From NCBI GenBank assembly GCA_963842505.1, contig CAWJGZ010000001.1, forward strand, positions 248,001-312,000: a stretch of 64,000 bases of DNA. Direction: 5' to 3'. The DNA is from PALSA-129 sp963842505. Its GTDB lineage: Bacteria > Acidobacteriota > Terriglobia > Bryobacterales > Bryobacteraceae. Shown here piece after piece: positions 45,848-52,546 of this stretch (position 1 is its first letter; the number at the start of each line of letters is the position of its first letter). The position numbers were made by a program, and so were the translations under genes. The notes beneath the pieces are model-generated. The model worked only from the letters and a program-made list of their open reading frames with translations, was not told the origin of the DNA and searched no databases.

Positions 45848-46279
45848 CTATCTTCCGGACGAGCCGAATCCCCCCGCGCCACGATCGGTATCCGACAGCC
45901 CGGCTTCCACCCACTCGACGGCCTCGTATCGCGCCACAATCATCTGCGCGATGCGGTCGCCCGCCCGCACGGTGTAGGCCTCGCGTCCCAGGTTCAGCAG
46001 GATTACGCGGACCTCGCCGCGATACCCTGGATCGATGGTGCCTGGCGCGTTCGGCATGGTAATGGCGCGCTGCAGCGCCAGCCCGCTGCGTGGCCGCACC
46101 TGGGCTTCGTAACCGGCCGGGATCTCCACCGTGAGGCCCGTGGGAACCAGCCGCGGCACGCCCGGCTCCAGCGTCACGTCTTCGACCGCTCGCAGGTCCA
46201 TGCCGGCGTCTTCACCGGGGCCATGCGCGTAGGACGGCAGTTCCGCCGCCGGGTGAATTCTCTGGATTCGCAATTGCAT
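45848..46279 (-). CDS. dut: dUTP diphosphatase
   Basis: A 143-residue trimeric dUTPase that turns dUTP into dUMP and so supplies the substrate for thymidylate synthesis. All five family motifs are present: DAGMDLRA, RPRSGLALQ, GTIDPGYRGEV, RIAQMIV, and the C-terminal RGAGGFGSSGR. The start is ATG 46279; frames running upstream lie inside thyX. It is divergent from the thyX-like gene with 21 bp between start codons. Confidence 0.95.
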   Translation of the reverse strand: MQLRIQRIHPAAELPSYAHGPGEDAGMDLRAVEDVTLEPGVPRLVPTGLTVEIPAGYEAQVRPRSGLALQRAITMPNAPGTIDPGYRGEVRVILLNLGREAYTVRAGDRIAQMIVARYEAVEWVEAGLSDTDRGAGGFGSSGR

Positions 46280-46300
46280 CGTTTCCGCTATGATAGCGTC

Positions 46301-47737
46301 TTGACTCCCACAAAACGCGTCATCACCGTGGCGCCCATGCCGCCGGAGAAGACCGCCTACGCCCTGGCCCGCTACAGCCGCTCGCCCGATTCCATTCGCG
46401 ATTCCATCGATTGGGTGCGCACCCACGACTCCCAGAAGTTTCTGGAGAGCTTCTACTTTCAGTATGGCCACGCATCCATCGCCGATCTGGGCCATACGGT
46501 AGTCTGCTTCGAGGGCATCTCCGAGTTGGCCGCCACCGAAATCGAAGAGGAGCCGCTGTGGGACGGCCAGGCCAAGTCGTCCCGCTACCAGGATTTTTCC
46601 ACCTCCGGTTTTGTGACTCCGCCCGAACTCGCGGCCGATGACGCCGCGCGCTACCAGGCCGCCGGCCAGGCGCTGCTGGCCGCCTACGCCACGGTGAAGG
46701 ACTTAGCCTTTGCCTGCCTGTCGGAACGCCTGCCGCGCCCCGCCGGCATGAAGCCCGACGCTTACCAGCGGAACTTGACCGCGCGCGCTTTCGATGTCGC
46801 CCGCTATCTGCTCTTTTGGGGCGTCCCCACCAACGTCGGCCAGGTGGTGAGCATTCGCACGCTCGAAAAACAGATTCGCCGGCTGAAGGCCTCCGAATAC
46901 GCGGAGTTGCGCGAATTAGGCGGGGAAACGGCCCAGGCGTGTGCCGCCGAGCCGGATTGCCGCTGGGACCCGGCGGCCGCTGCCGAGCCGCTGGCGCCTA
47001 CCCTCGCCCGCCACGCCGACGCCGATGAACACGCCGTCCGCTCCCGCGACGATCTCCGCCAATGGGCCGCGCAAAACTTGCCTCCGGCCGCGCACTCCCA
47101 CGCTAATACCGAGCGCGTCGACCTTTTGCGCCCCACTCACGTCCCCGCCGATATCGCCGCCACCCTGCTCTACCCCGTCACCGACCGCCCATTCCGCGAA
47201 TTGTACGAAATGACCTCCGCCTGGAACGACCGCCGGCGCGCCGAGGTGATCGACGTGGCGCTGGGCTCCCGGACTGGCCGCGACGAGATTCTTGGCGGTT
47301 TCCGCGGCGGGATCTACGCCTTCGATCTGGTGATCGATGTGGGCGCCTATCGCGATCTGCATCGTCACCGCCGCTGCCAGAAATTCCGCCAGGCCTACTC
47401 CGGCCGTCTCGGCTTTGAGACGCCCGCGCTGGTGGCCGATGCCGGCGCCGGCCAGGTGTACCAAACCGCTATGCAGCAAGCCTTTGGGGCGATGGCAGCT
47501 CTGCCCGCGCCGGGGGCCCATTACCTGTTGCCCTTTGGGGCTCGCTCCCGCTTCCTCTTCAAAATGGACTTCGCCGAGGCCGAATACATGTCGCGGCTGC
47601 GCAGCGGCGTCAAGGGCCACTTCAGCTACCGCGAGGTGGCCTGGCAGATGAAGCAGAAAATGGAGGCGCTCGAACCCGAACTGGGCCGCCTCATCGATGC
47701 CACCCCGCCCTGGGTCGAGGACCCCCTGAAACGATAG
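46301..47737 (+). CDS. thyX: Two-domain ThyX-like FAD-dependent thymidylate synthase homologue
   Basis: A 478-residue protein with two ThyX-like halves. The N-terminal half has EKTAYALARYSRSPDS and YGHASIADLGH but lacks the RHR motif, reading GQAKSSRYQDFS at the matching place. The C-terminal half has AYRDLHRHRRCQKFRQAYS, a variant of RHRx7S. Normal ThyX is a single domain of about 220-250 residues. Pairing with dut supports dTMP synthesis, but the altered motifs leave activity open. TTG 46301 is my start; GTG 46328 and ATG 46337 are possible, and a TATGAT box at 46290 would make the transcript nearly leaderless. Confidence 0.8.
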   Translation: MTPTKRVITVAPMPPEKTAYALARYSRSPDSIRDSIDWVRTHDSQKFLESFYFQYGHASIADLGHTVVCFEGISELAATEIEEEPLWDGQAKSSRYQDFSTSGFVTPPELAADDAARYQAAGQALLAAYATVKDLAFACLSERLPRPAGMKPDAYQRNLTARAFDVARYLLFWGVPTNVGQVVSIRTLEKQIRRLKASEYAELRELGGETAQACAAEPDCRWDPAAAAEPLAPTLARHADADEHAVRSRDDLRQWAAQNLPPAAHSHANTERVDLLRPTHVPADIAATLLYPVTDRPFRELYEMTSAWNDRRRAEVIDVALGSRTGRDEILGGFRGGIYAFDLVIDVGAYRDLHRHRRCQKFRQAYSGRLGFETPALVADAGAGQVYQTAMQQAFGAMAALPAPGAHYLLPFGARSRFLFKMDFAEAEYMSRLRSGVKGHFSYREVAWQMKQKMEALEPELGRLIDATPPWVEDPLKR

Positions 47738-47798
47738 GGATTAGACCCGCCTTGCGCCGGAATGGTGTTCCGCCGTCCCAATCGCCAGACCTTTCCGT

Positions 47799-47827
47799 TT
47801 GAGTTTTCACCTGCTACCAGCCATAAT
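47799..47827 (+). promoter_or_regulatory. Sigma-70-type promoter before the two secreted proteins
   Basis: TTGAGT at 47799 and CATAAT at 47822 are spaced by 17 bp and lie 21 bp upstream of the start codon at 47849, with GGAGGG as ribosome-binding site between them. Confidence 0.5.
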
Positions 47828-47848
47828 ATAAACCATCGGAGGGTTGCG

Positions 47849-48436
47849 ATGCGTAGCCTGTGTTGGCTTCTTGCCGGAGTCATCGCCTTGCCGTTTCCGC
47901 CAGGCGCGCCTGCCCAGGCGCCGGCCGCCAAGCTCAATCTGGTGATCGTGGAAGGCGATGGCGCCATCAACAATATCCGCCAACGCACCGCGCGTGAGCC
48001 GGTTGTTGAGGTACAGGATGAAAACCACAAACCGGTGGCCGGCGCTCTGATCCTGTTTGAAACACCTTCTCGCGGAGCCAGCGGGGAATTCCCCGGTGGC
48101 GCGCACTCCCTTTCGGTGACCACCGACGCGCAAGGCCGCGCCGTAGCCCGCGGATTGCAACCCAATACCGCCAAAGGCCCATACCAGATCCACGTCACGG
48201 CTTCTTACGGCAGCTTGAGCACCAGCGCCGTCATCACGCAAACCAATGCGGCCGCCGGCGCCGCAACGTCAGCGTCGGCCGGTTCCGGCAAGCTGATCGC
48301 CATTCTGGCTGTCGCCGGCGCCGCGGTGGCCGGCGGCGTTTACTGGGCCACACACACCGGTGGCGGCGGTAGCTCCACCGCCAATCCCGCAACCACCATC
48401 ACTGCCGGCACCGGTTCGGTGGGCGCTCCGCATTGA
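47849..48436 (+). CDS. Membrane-anchored protein with Ig-like/carboxypeptidase-regulatory domain
   Basis: A 195-residue exported protein. The ATG at 47849 lies 5 bp after GGAGGG. Signal peptide (RSLCWLLAGVIALPFPPGAP), then a beta-sandwich domain (about 30-140) with VEVQDENHKPVAGALILFET and VTTDAQGRAVARGLQPN. Next come an Ala-rich stretch, one transmembrane helix (LIAILAVAGAAVAGGVYWA), and a Gly/Ser/Thr-rich tail. The pattern is common in acidobacterial genomes, but no function is known. The next gene follows 8 bp later. Confidence 0.68.
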   Translation: MRSLCWLLAGVIALPFPPGAPAQAPAAKLNLVIVEGDGAINNIRQRTAREPVVEVQDENHKPVAGALILFETPSRGASGEFPGGAHSLSVTTDAQGRAVARGLQPNTAKGPYQIHVTASYGSLSTSAVITQTNAAAGAATSASAGSGKLIAILAVAGAAVAGGVYWATHTGGGGSSTANPATTITAGTGSVGAPH

Positions 48437-48443
48437 GAACAAC

Positions 48444-49445
48444 ATGACCACTCGACTCTTCCGGTTACTCGGTCTCGTCCTGGCTGCGGGCTCCGTGCTG
48501 GCAGCGCAACAGGGCTGGCTCTCCGGCCCCGTGGCCGGATTCGTCTACGATAGCCCCGGCCACGCGCTGCGGCCGATTCAAGGAGTCCCCGGCGCGTCGC
48601 TGATCGGCGACCCCATCAGCCTTGGCCTGGATCTTTCGGCCGCCTATGTCTCGCCCCATCAGGATTCGGCCTTTGTGGTGTCTGCCGGCGGAGTACTCCA
48701 CTTCTTTCGCCTGACTTCCGCCGGCCCCGTGGAGACCAGTCTGGGCGGCATCAGCTTCATTCCGCAGCGTGTGGTGTTCAGCCCGTCCGGTACTGCCGCG
48801 GCTCTCTTTACCCCTGGGAAAGCCCAGGTATTCGGGGGCCTGCCCGGCGCTCCCGCGCTGGCCGGGACCGTCACTTTGCCGGCTACCGGCGGTGTGCAGC
48901 TCTCGTCCCCTGCCCCCAACCACTCGCGGCGGCGCACGCCAGCCACGGGGGATTACGCCCTCAGCGATGACGGCGTCTATCTTCTCAGCGTCTCCGGCGG
49001 ATCTGCGCGGCTGCTCAGCGTGAACGGCGAGAATCGCAGTCTGGTCCAGGCCGGCGCCGGCTCCCTGGCAGCTTTCACCCCTGGCGGTCACGATGCCGCC
49101 GTGATTGATCCCACCGCGGGCCTCCTGCTTATCCGCGACGCCTCCGGAGCAGCCACCGCGCAGACCATCGCGCAGCTCGATGACAGCCTGGCTTCCGCCG
49201 TTGGTATCGGCTTCTCGCAGGACGGCGCCAAGCTTTACGTGCCCAGTGCGGGCGCCCAGGGAGTTGTGATTTTCGATCTGTCGGCGAGCAGCCGCGGCAC
49301 GATCTCCTGCGATTGTACGCCGGCTACTCTAGTGCCCATGGGGAGCCTGTTCCGCTTGAACGAATTCGGTTCCGCGCCGCTGTGGTTGCTGGACGCCGGC
49401 GCCGCCGCGCCGCGCATCGTGTTCGTGCCGGCGCCTACGAATTAG
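48444..49445 (+). CDS. Secreted beta-propeller-like protein
   Basis: A 333-residue exported protein with a signal peptide (RLFRLLGLVLAAGSVLAAQ). The body consists of repeated blade-like units, such as RVVFSPSGTAAALF, DYALSDDGVYLLSVSGG, DAAVIDPTAGLLLIRDAS, and GIGFSQDGAKLYVPSAG, consistent with a WD40/YVTN-type propeller. ATG 48444 follows the preceding gene by 7 bp; the frame extends upstream into that gene but without a signal peptide. Probably cotranscribed with it. No function can be assigned. Confidence 0.7.
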   Translation: MTTRLFRLLGLVLAAGSVLAAQQGWLSGPVAGFVYDSPGHALRPIQGVPGASLIGDPISLGLDLSAAYVSPHQDSAFVVSAGGVLHFFRLTSAGPVETSLGGISFIPQRVVFSPSGTAAALFTPGKAQVFGGLPGAPALAGTVTLPATGGVQLSSPAPNHSRRRTPATGDYALSDDGVYLLSVSGGSARLLSVNGENRSLVQAGAGSLAAFTPGGHDAAVIDPTAGLLLIRDASGAATAQTIAQLDDSLASAVGIGFSQDGAKLYVPSAGAQGVVIFDLSASSRGTISCDCTPATLVPMGSLFRLNEFGSAPLWLLDAGAAAPRIVFVPAPTN

Positions 49446-49457
49446 CGACGCGGGCCG

Positions 49458-49485
49458 AGCCTGATCTTCTGGCTTCTGACTTTTC
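49458..49485 (-). repeat. Short GTCAGRA-type repeat (inverse orientation)
   Basis: On the minus strand it reads AAAAGTCAGAAGCCAGAAG followed by ATCAGG, related to the tails of the repeats after glnA and the porin. It lies in the 82-bp gap between convergent genes. Confidence 0.4.
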
Positions 49486-49527
49486 AACATCGAAAGCTCC
49501 CGTCGATGTTGGCGCCGCAGACGCCTC

Positions 49528-50871
49528 CTACCGCAAGTTGAATTTCTTCATCTTGTAGCGGAGTGTGTCCCGCGTGATGCGCAGTAACCGCGCCGCCTGG
49601 GTCTGGTTGCCGTTGGTCTTTTCGAGCGCTCGCGCCAGCAGGTTGCGTTCGTTGTCTTCGAGCGAAAGGCCCTCCGTGGGAAGGTCCGTGCTGGCCGCCA
49701 GCGGCAAGGCCGACCCGGATTCGGGGCGCGAAATCGCGATCGGCAGGCTGGCGGGCGTGATCAAGGCCGACTCCTCCAGGATCATGGCCCGCTCGATGGC
49801 GTTTCGCAATTCGCGCACGTTTCCCGGCCAGTCGTGCCCTACCAACAGCCTGGCCGCTGCGTCATTCAACCCTTCGATGTTCCGCTTGAATTTGTGGTTG
49901 TAGTGCTCCACGAAGAACTTCGTGAGCGGGACAATGTCCTCGACGCGATCGCGGAGCGGCGGGATGAGAATCTGGATCACATTGAGCCGGAAATACAGAT
50001 CCTGGCGGAAAGCCCCTTCCTTCACGGCCTCCCGCAGGTTCTTGTTGGTGGCCGCCACCACCCGCAGGTCCAGTTTGATGTCTTTCAGGCCGCCCAGCCG
50101 CCGGAAGGTCTGTTCCTCCAGCACCCGTAGCAGCTTGGCCTGCAACATCAGCGGGATCTCGCCGATCTCGTCCAGGAACAGCGTGCCCTTATCGGCCAGT
50201 TCGAAAATGCCCCGCTTTTGCGACCTCGCATCCGTGAACGCACCCTTTTCATATCCGAACAGTTCGCTCTCCAGAAGCGAATCGGGAATGGCCGCGCAGT
50301 TGATCGCGATGAACGGCTCGGCTTGGCGCACGCTTTGGTAATGCAGCGTCTTGGCGATCAGGTCCTTGCCAGTCCCGTTCTCGCCTTCGAGCAGAATCGT
50401 GGTAGCTTCGCTGGCCGCCACCCGCCGCACGAAGTTGAGGACCTCCCGCATGGACGGCGATTCGGCGATCACTTCCCGCTTCTGGGGCGCCGCCTCGTCG
50501 GTGATGTCTTTGATGGTGGCCACCACTCCGCTGAGGTTGCCGGCATCGTCGAACATCTGCGTAGTCCGCATCACCACCAGCCGTTCCATGCCGTTGGCGG
50601 TGTGCAATCGCACGGTGGAATGAGGCGCGGCGGGCGCCTGGTTCAGCCCCACCAGCACGCCGCAACCGGGCTCGCACAGCTCGCACTTAAAGATATCCTG
50701 GCAGTGTTTCCCCAGCATTTCTTCCGAGGAGACGCCAAACAGCCTCTCCGCCGACCGGTTAACACCGGTAATCCGGAACTCGGGATCATAAAGGACGAGC
50801 GCGTCTGAAAGCTGATCAAACACGGATTCGAGCACGCTGGTCTTCTGCCAACCTGGGATGAGCTTAGACAT
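49528..50871 (-). CDS. PAS-AAA-Fis sigma-54-dependent transcriptional activator
   Basis: A 447-residue enhancer-binding protein. A PAS domain (about 10-125) contains a cysteine cluster C57-x5-C63-x2-C66-x3-C70 (CQDIFKCELCEPGC), which could hold an iron-sulfur cluster, haem or metal, or react to redox state. The AAA+ domain has Walker A GENGTGKD at 163-170, Walker B LFLDEIGE at 231-238, and RDRVEDIVPL. The sigma-54-contact loop reads GAFTDA (210-215) instead of GAFTGA. The C-terminal Fis-type helix-turn-helix has NQTQAARLLRITRDTLRYKM. It is divergent from the multihaem operon, which carries a candidate sigma-54 promoter and repeated boxes, so it is most likely that operon's regulator. Confidence 0.93.
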   Translation of the reverse strand: MSKLIPGWQKTSVLESVFDQLSDALVLYDPEFRITGVNRSAERLFGVSSEEMLGKHCQDIFKCELCEPGCGVLVGLNQAPAAPHSTVRLHTANGMERLVVMRTTQMFDDAGNLSGVVATIKDITDEAAPQKREVIAESPSMREVLNFVRRVAASEATTILLEGENGTGKDLIAKTLHYQSVRQAEPFIAINCAAIPDSLLESELFGYEKGAFTDARSQKRGIFELADKGTLFLDEIGEIPLMLQAKLLRVLEEQTFRRLGGLKDIKLDLRVVAATNKNLREAVKEGAFRQDLYFRLNVIQILIPPLRDRVEDIVPLTKFFVEHYNHKFKRNIEGLNDAAARLLVGHDWPGNVRELRNAIERAMILEESALITPASLPIAISRPESGSALPLAASTDLPTEGLSLEDNERNLLARALEKTNGNQTQAARLLRITRDTLRYKMKKFNLR

Positions 50872-50906
50872 TCACGGTATGTACTTAAGATTATATCAAG
50901 CGGCTT

Positions 50907-50974
50907 GGGGGAATTGGCCCATCATGCCGCTATTTCGGGGGGAATGCCCCCATCCTGATGGTGGATATTCCCCC
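50907..50974. promoter_or_regulatory. Three GGGGGAAT boxes, probable activator binding sites
   Basis: GGGGGAAT at 50907-50914 (plus), GGGGGGAAT at 50937-50945 (plus) and ATTCCCCC at 50967-50974 (GGGGGAAT on the minus strand). They start about 30 bp apart, so they lie on one face of the helix. The last two form an inverted pair. They lie 32-100 bp upstream of the -24/-12 site, the range of enhancer-binding-protein sites. Confidence 0.6.
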
Positions 50975-51005
50975 AAACCTGCTGCTAGGTCTAAAGATAG
51001 GTGCG

Positions 51006-51021
51006 TGGTGATGCAATTGCT
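51006..51021 (+). promoter_or_regulatory. Candidate sigma-54 promoter of the multihaem operon
   Basis: TGGTGATGCAATTGCT has the invariant GG-N10-GC spacing and a perfect TTGCT in the -12 part, but the -24 part is weak (TGGTGAT against TGGCACG). Transcription would start near 51031, just upstream of the ribosome-binding site GGTGGAGG of the mono-haem cytochrome gene. Confidence 0.5.
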
Positions 51022-51042
51022 ATCTTGCCGGGTGGAGGCACC

Positions 51043-51276
51043 ATGTCCCATTGGAAGATTGCATTGCCCGCTGCCATATTGCTGGGCGGTTTCCTGGTTT
51101 GCTCCACGGCTTCGTATGGCAAACCGGAATACACCAAAGCTACCAAGAAGGCTTGCACTTACTGCCATGAGAAAAACGTCCCCGCCGATAAGGACGCGAT
51201 GAACAAGAACTTGACCGCCGCCGGCAAGTATTACCAGAAGAATAAGTCCCTGGACGGCTACGTCGAGAAGAAGTAA
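51043..51276 (+). CDS. Small mono-haem c-type cytochrome
   Basis: A 77-residue exported protein with a signal peptide (SHWKIALPAAILLGGFLVCS) and one haem-binding CTYCH in KKACTYCHEKNVP. A C-terminal methionine (in KDAMNKN) could be the other iron ligand. ATG 51043 follows GGTGGAGG; codons upstream lie across the candidate promoter. As the first gene of the multihaem operon it may be a soluble periplasmic electron carrier. Confidence 0.8.
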   Translation: MSHWKIALPAAILLGGFLVCSTASYGKPEYTKATKKACTYCHEKNVPADKDAMNKNLTAAGKYYQKNKSLDGYVEKK

Positions 51277-51282
51277 CAGTCG

Positions 51283-51756
51283 ATGGAAGGCGGAGGCGTG
51301 GAGTTGTGCATGATGCAAACGGTTCAGCTTTCGATCGCTGACGGCCGGTACGCCGCAACGGTTCGGGAAGCTCTGACCCGTAGCTGCGCCTGGCAAGTCC
51401 AGCCAGTCGATCGCCCCGACCTGTCAAAGCATTGTGTGATGGTACTGGATGAGCAGTCATTCCGGCAACTGCCCCTCCCCCTCTCCAACCCTGAGCGGGT
51501 TGTCCTGATCATCCGCCGCGATTTGCAAGATCCGCAATTTCTCGCTCAGGCTTGGGACGCTGGAATTGTCTCGGTTGTATCGGAGCAAGATCCCCTGAGC
51601 ACCGTTCTGCTGGCCATCATGGCTGCTGCCTTGCGTATTGCAAAACCCCACAGCTCCGAGGCCACAGGCGAAATAACCCACACAATTAGTGCAGAAGCTG
51701 CGTCAATAGCCCCAATTAATCGGCCTTACGGCCCAAAACGTTGCAAAACCCCATAA
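51283..51756 (+). CDS. Receiver-like protein without phospho-acceptor, unknown function
   Basis: A 157-residue soluble protein. Alternating strands and helices (HCVMVLDEQSFRQL, RVVLIIRRDLQDPQFLAQAWD, GIVSVVSEQDPLSTVLLAIMAAAL) resemble a response-regulator receiver fold, but I see no acidic pocket with a central Asp and Lys. It starts at ATG 51283, 6 bp after the cytochrome. I do not recognise a family. Placement within the operon suggests a regulatory or assembly role. Confidence 0.5.
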   Translation: MEGGGVELCMMQTVQLSIADGRYAATVREALTRSCAWQVQPVDRPDLSKHCVMVLDEQSFRQLPLPLSNPERVVLIIRRDLQDPQFLAQAWDAGIVSVVSEQDPLSTVLLAIMAAALRIAKPHSSEATGEITHTISAEAASIAPINRPYGPKRCKTP

Positions 51757-51823
51757 TTTGGTTTGCCGCCCGCATGGACTTCGGCGTGCATTGCTCTTTG
51801 TTCAGGCGAAAGGAGATTCAGAT

Positions 51824-52231
51824 ATGGATCGCTCGTTAGCACAGCTTGAGGTGCTGGTCCGTAACCGCATCTGCAGCGTCTGCACCGAACGTACCGTAGA
51901 GGGTCAGTGCGGCCTGGAGCAACCCTCCAGTTGCGCCCTGTTCAAGCTTTTTCCCCAAGTGGCGCAAGCCATCCAGTCTGTCCAGAGCGACGACATCGAG
52001 CAGTACATTGCCGCCATTCGCCGTAACGTGTGCTCGGTTTGTGCCGAGCAGGCTCATGACGGATCCTGCGAAACCCGCCAACAGGTCCGGTGCGCACTGG
52101 ATGCCTATCTGCTTTTGATCGTGGATGTCATCGAGGAGGCCACCGGGAAGACTTTCAATAAGAACGGTTTGGGCCGAGCGGGAAGCGGAATCAGCGCCGG
52201 TCCCATGGCCTTGAATTCAACTGTGATCTGA
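51824..52231 (+). CDS. Tandem four-cysteine repeat protein, unknown
   Basis: A 135-residue soluble protein from ATG 51824, which follows AAGGAG; upstream codons look non-coding. It holds two copies of one motif: ICSVCTERTVEGQCG plus SSCALF, and VCSVCAEQAHDGSCE plus VRCALD. That is C-x2-C-x8-C-x6/7-C each time, in the frame helix-C4-helix. Each copy could bind an iron-sulfur cluster or zinc. No signal peptide and no CxxCH, so it is cytoplasmic and not a cytochrome. Possibly a redox sensor or electron carrier of the operon. Confidence 0.68.
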   Translation: MDRSLAQLEVLVRNRICSVCTERTVEGQCGLEQPSSCALFKLFPQVAQAIQSVQSDDIEQYIAAIRRNVCSVCAEQAHDGSCETRQQVRCALDAYLLLIVDVIEEATGKTFNKNGLGRAGSGISAGPMALNSTVI

Positions 52232-52262
52232 ACTAACCGTAGTCTGAGTCTGGAGGTGACTT

Positions 52263-52541
52263 ATGAAGATCAGTTTGCTTCCGTTCCTGTATCCCTGGAT
52301 TGCTCTGGCGCTCGTCGTCATCGGACTGATGATCCGGCGCAAAGTGGTTGCAAGTCATGAAGACGACAACTTGCACGTGCTTGAAAGCGGCGCCGCAGAG
52401 CAAACCGTGGTTGCCCACAAGCTCGACCAGATCGACAAGTGGGGCAAAATTCTCACCGTGATCGCCGTCGTTTACGGTGTTATTCTGGCCGCTGCCTTCG
52501 CGTATAAGGCCTGGATTGAGACGTCCCAATCCGGAGTGTAA
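52263..52541 (+). CDS. Small two-helix membrane protein, unknown
   Basis: A 92-residue protein with transmembrane helices at about 7-25 (LPFLYPWIALALVVIGLMI) and 64-83 (ILTVIAVVYGVILAAAFAY), joined by a polar loop HKLDQIDKWGK. ATG follows TGGAGGTGAC. It ends 5 bp before the 9-haem protein gene and is probably a subunit or assembly factor of that membrane complex. No family recognised. Confidence 0.65.
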   Translation: MKISLLPFLYPWIALALVVIGLMIRRKVVASHEDDNLHVLESGAAEQTVVAHKLDQIDKWGKILTVIAVVYGVILAAAFAYKAWIETSQSGV

Positions 52542-52546
52542 TTGTC

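Noticed and set aside
45657..45914. Arg-rich small frames on both strands across the 185-bp palindrome
   Set aside because: They are a by-product of the palindromic repeat and overlap the end of dut; no start signal is present.
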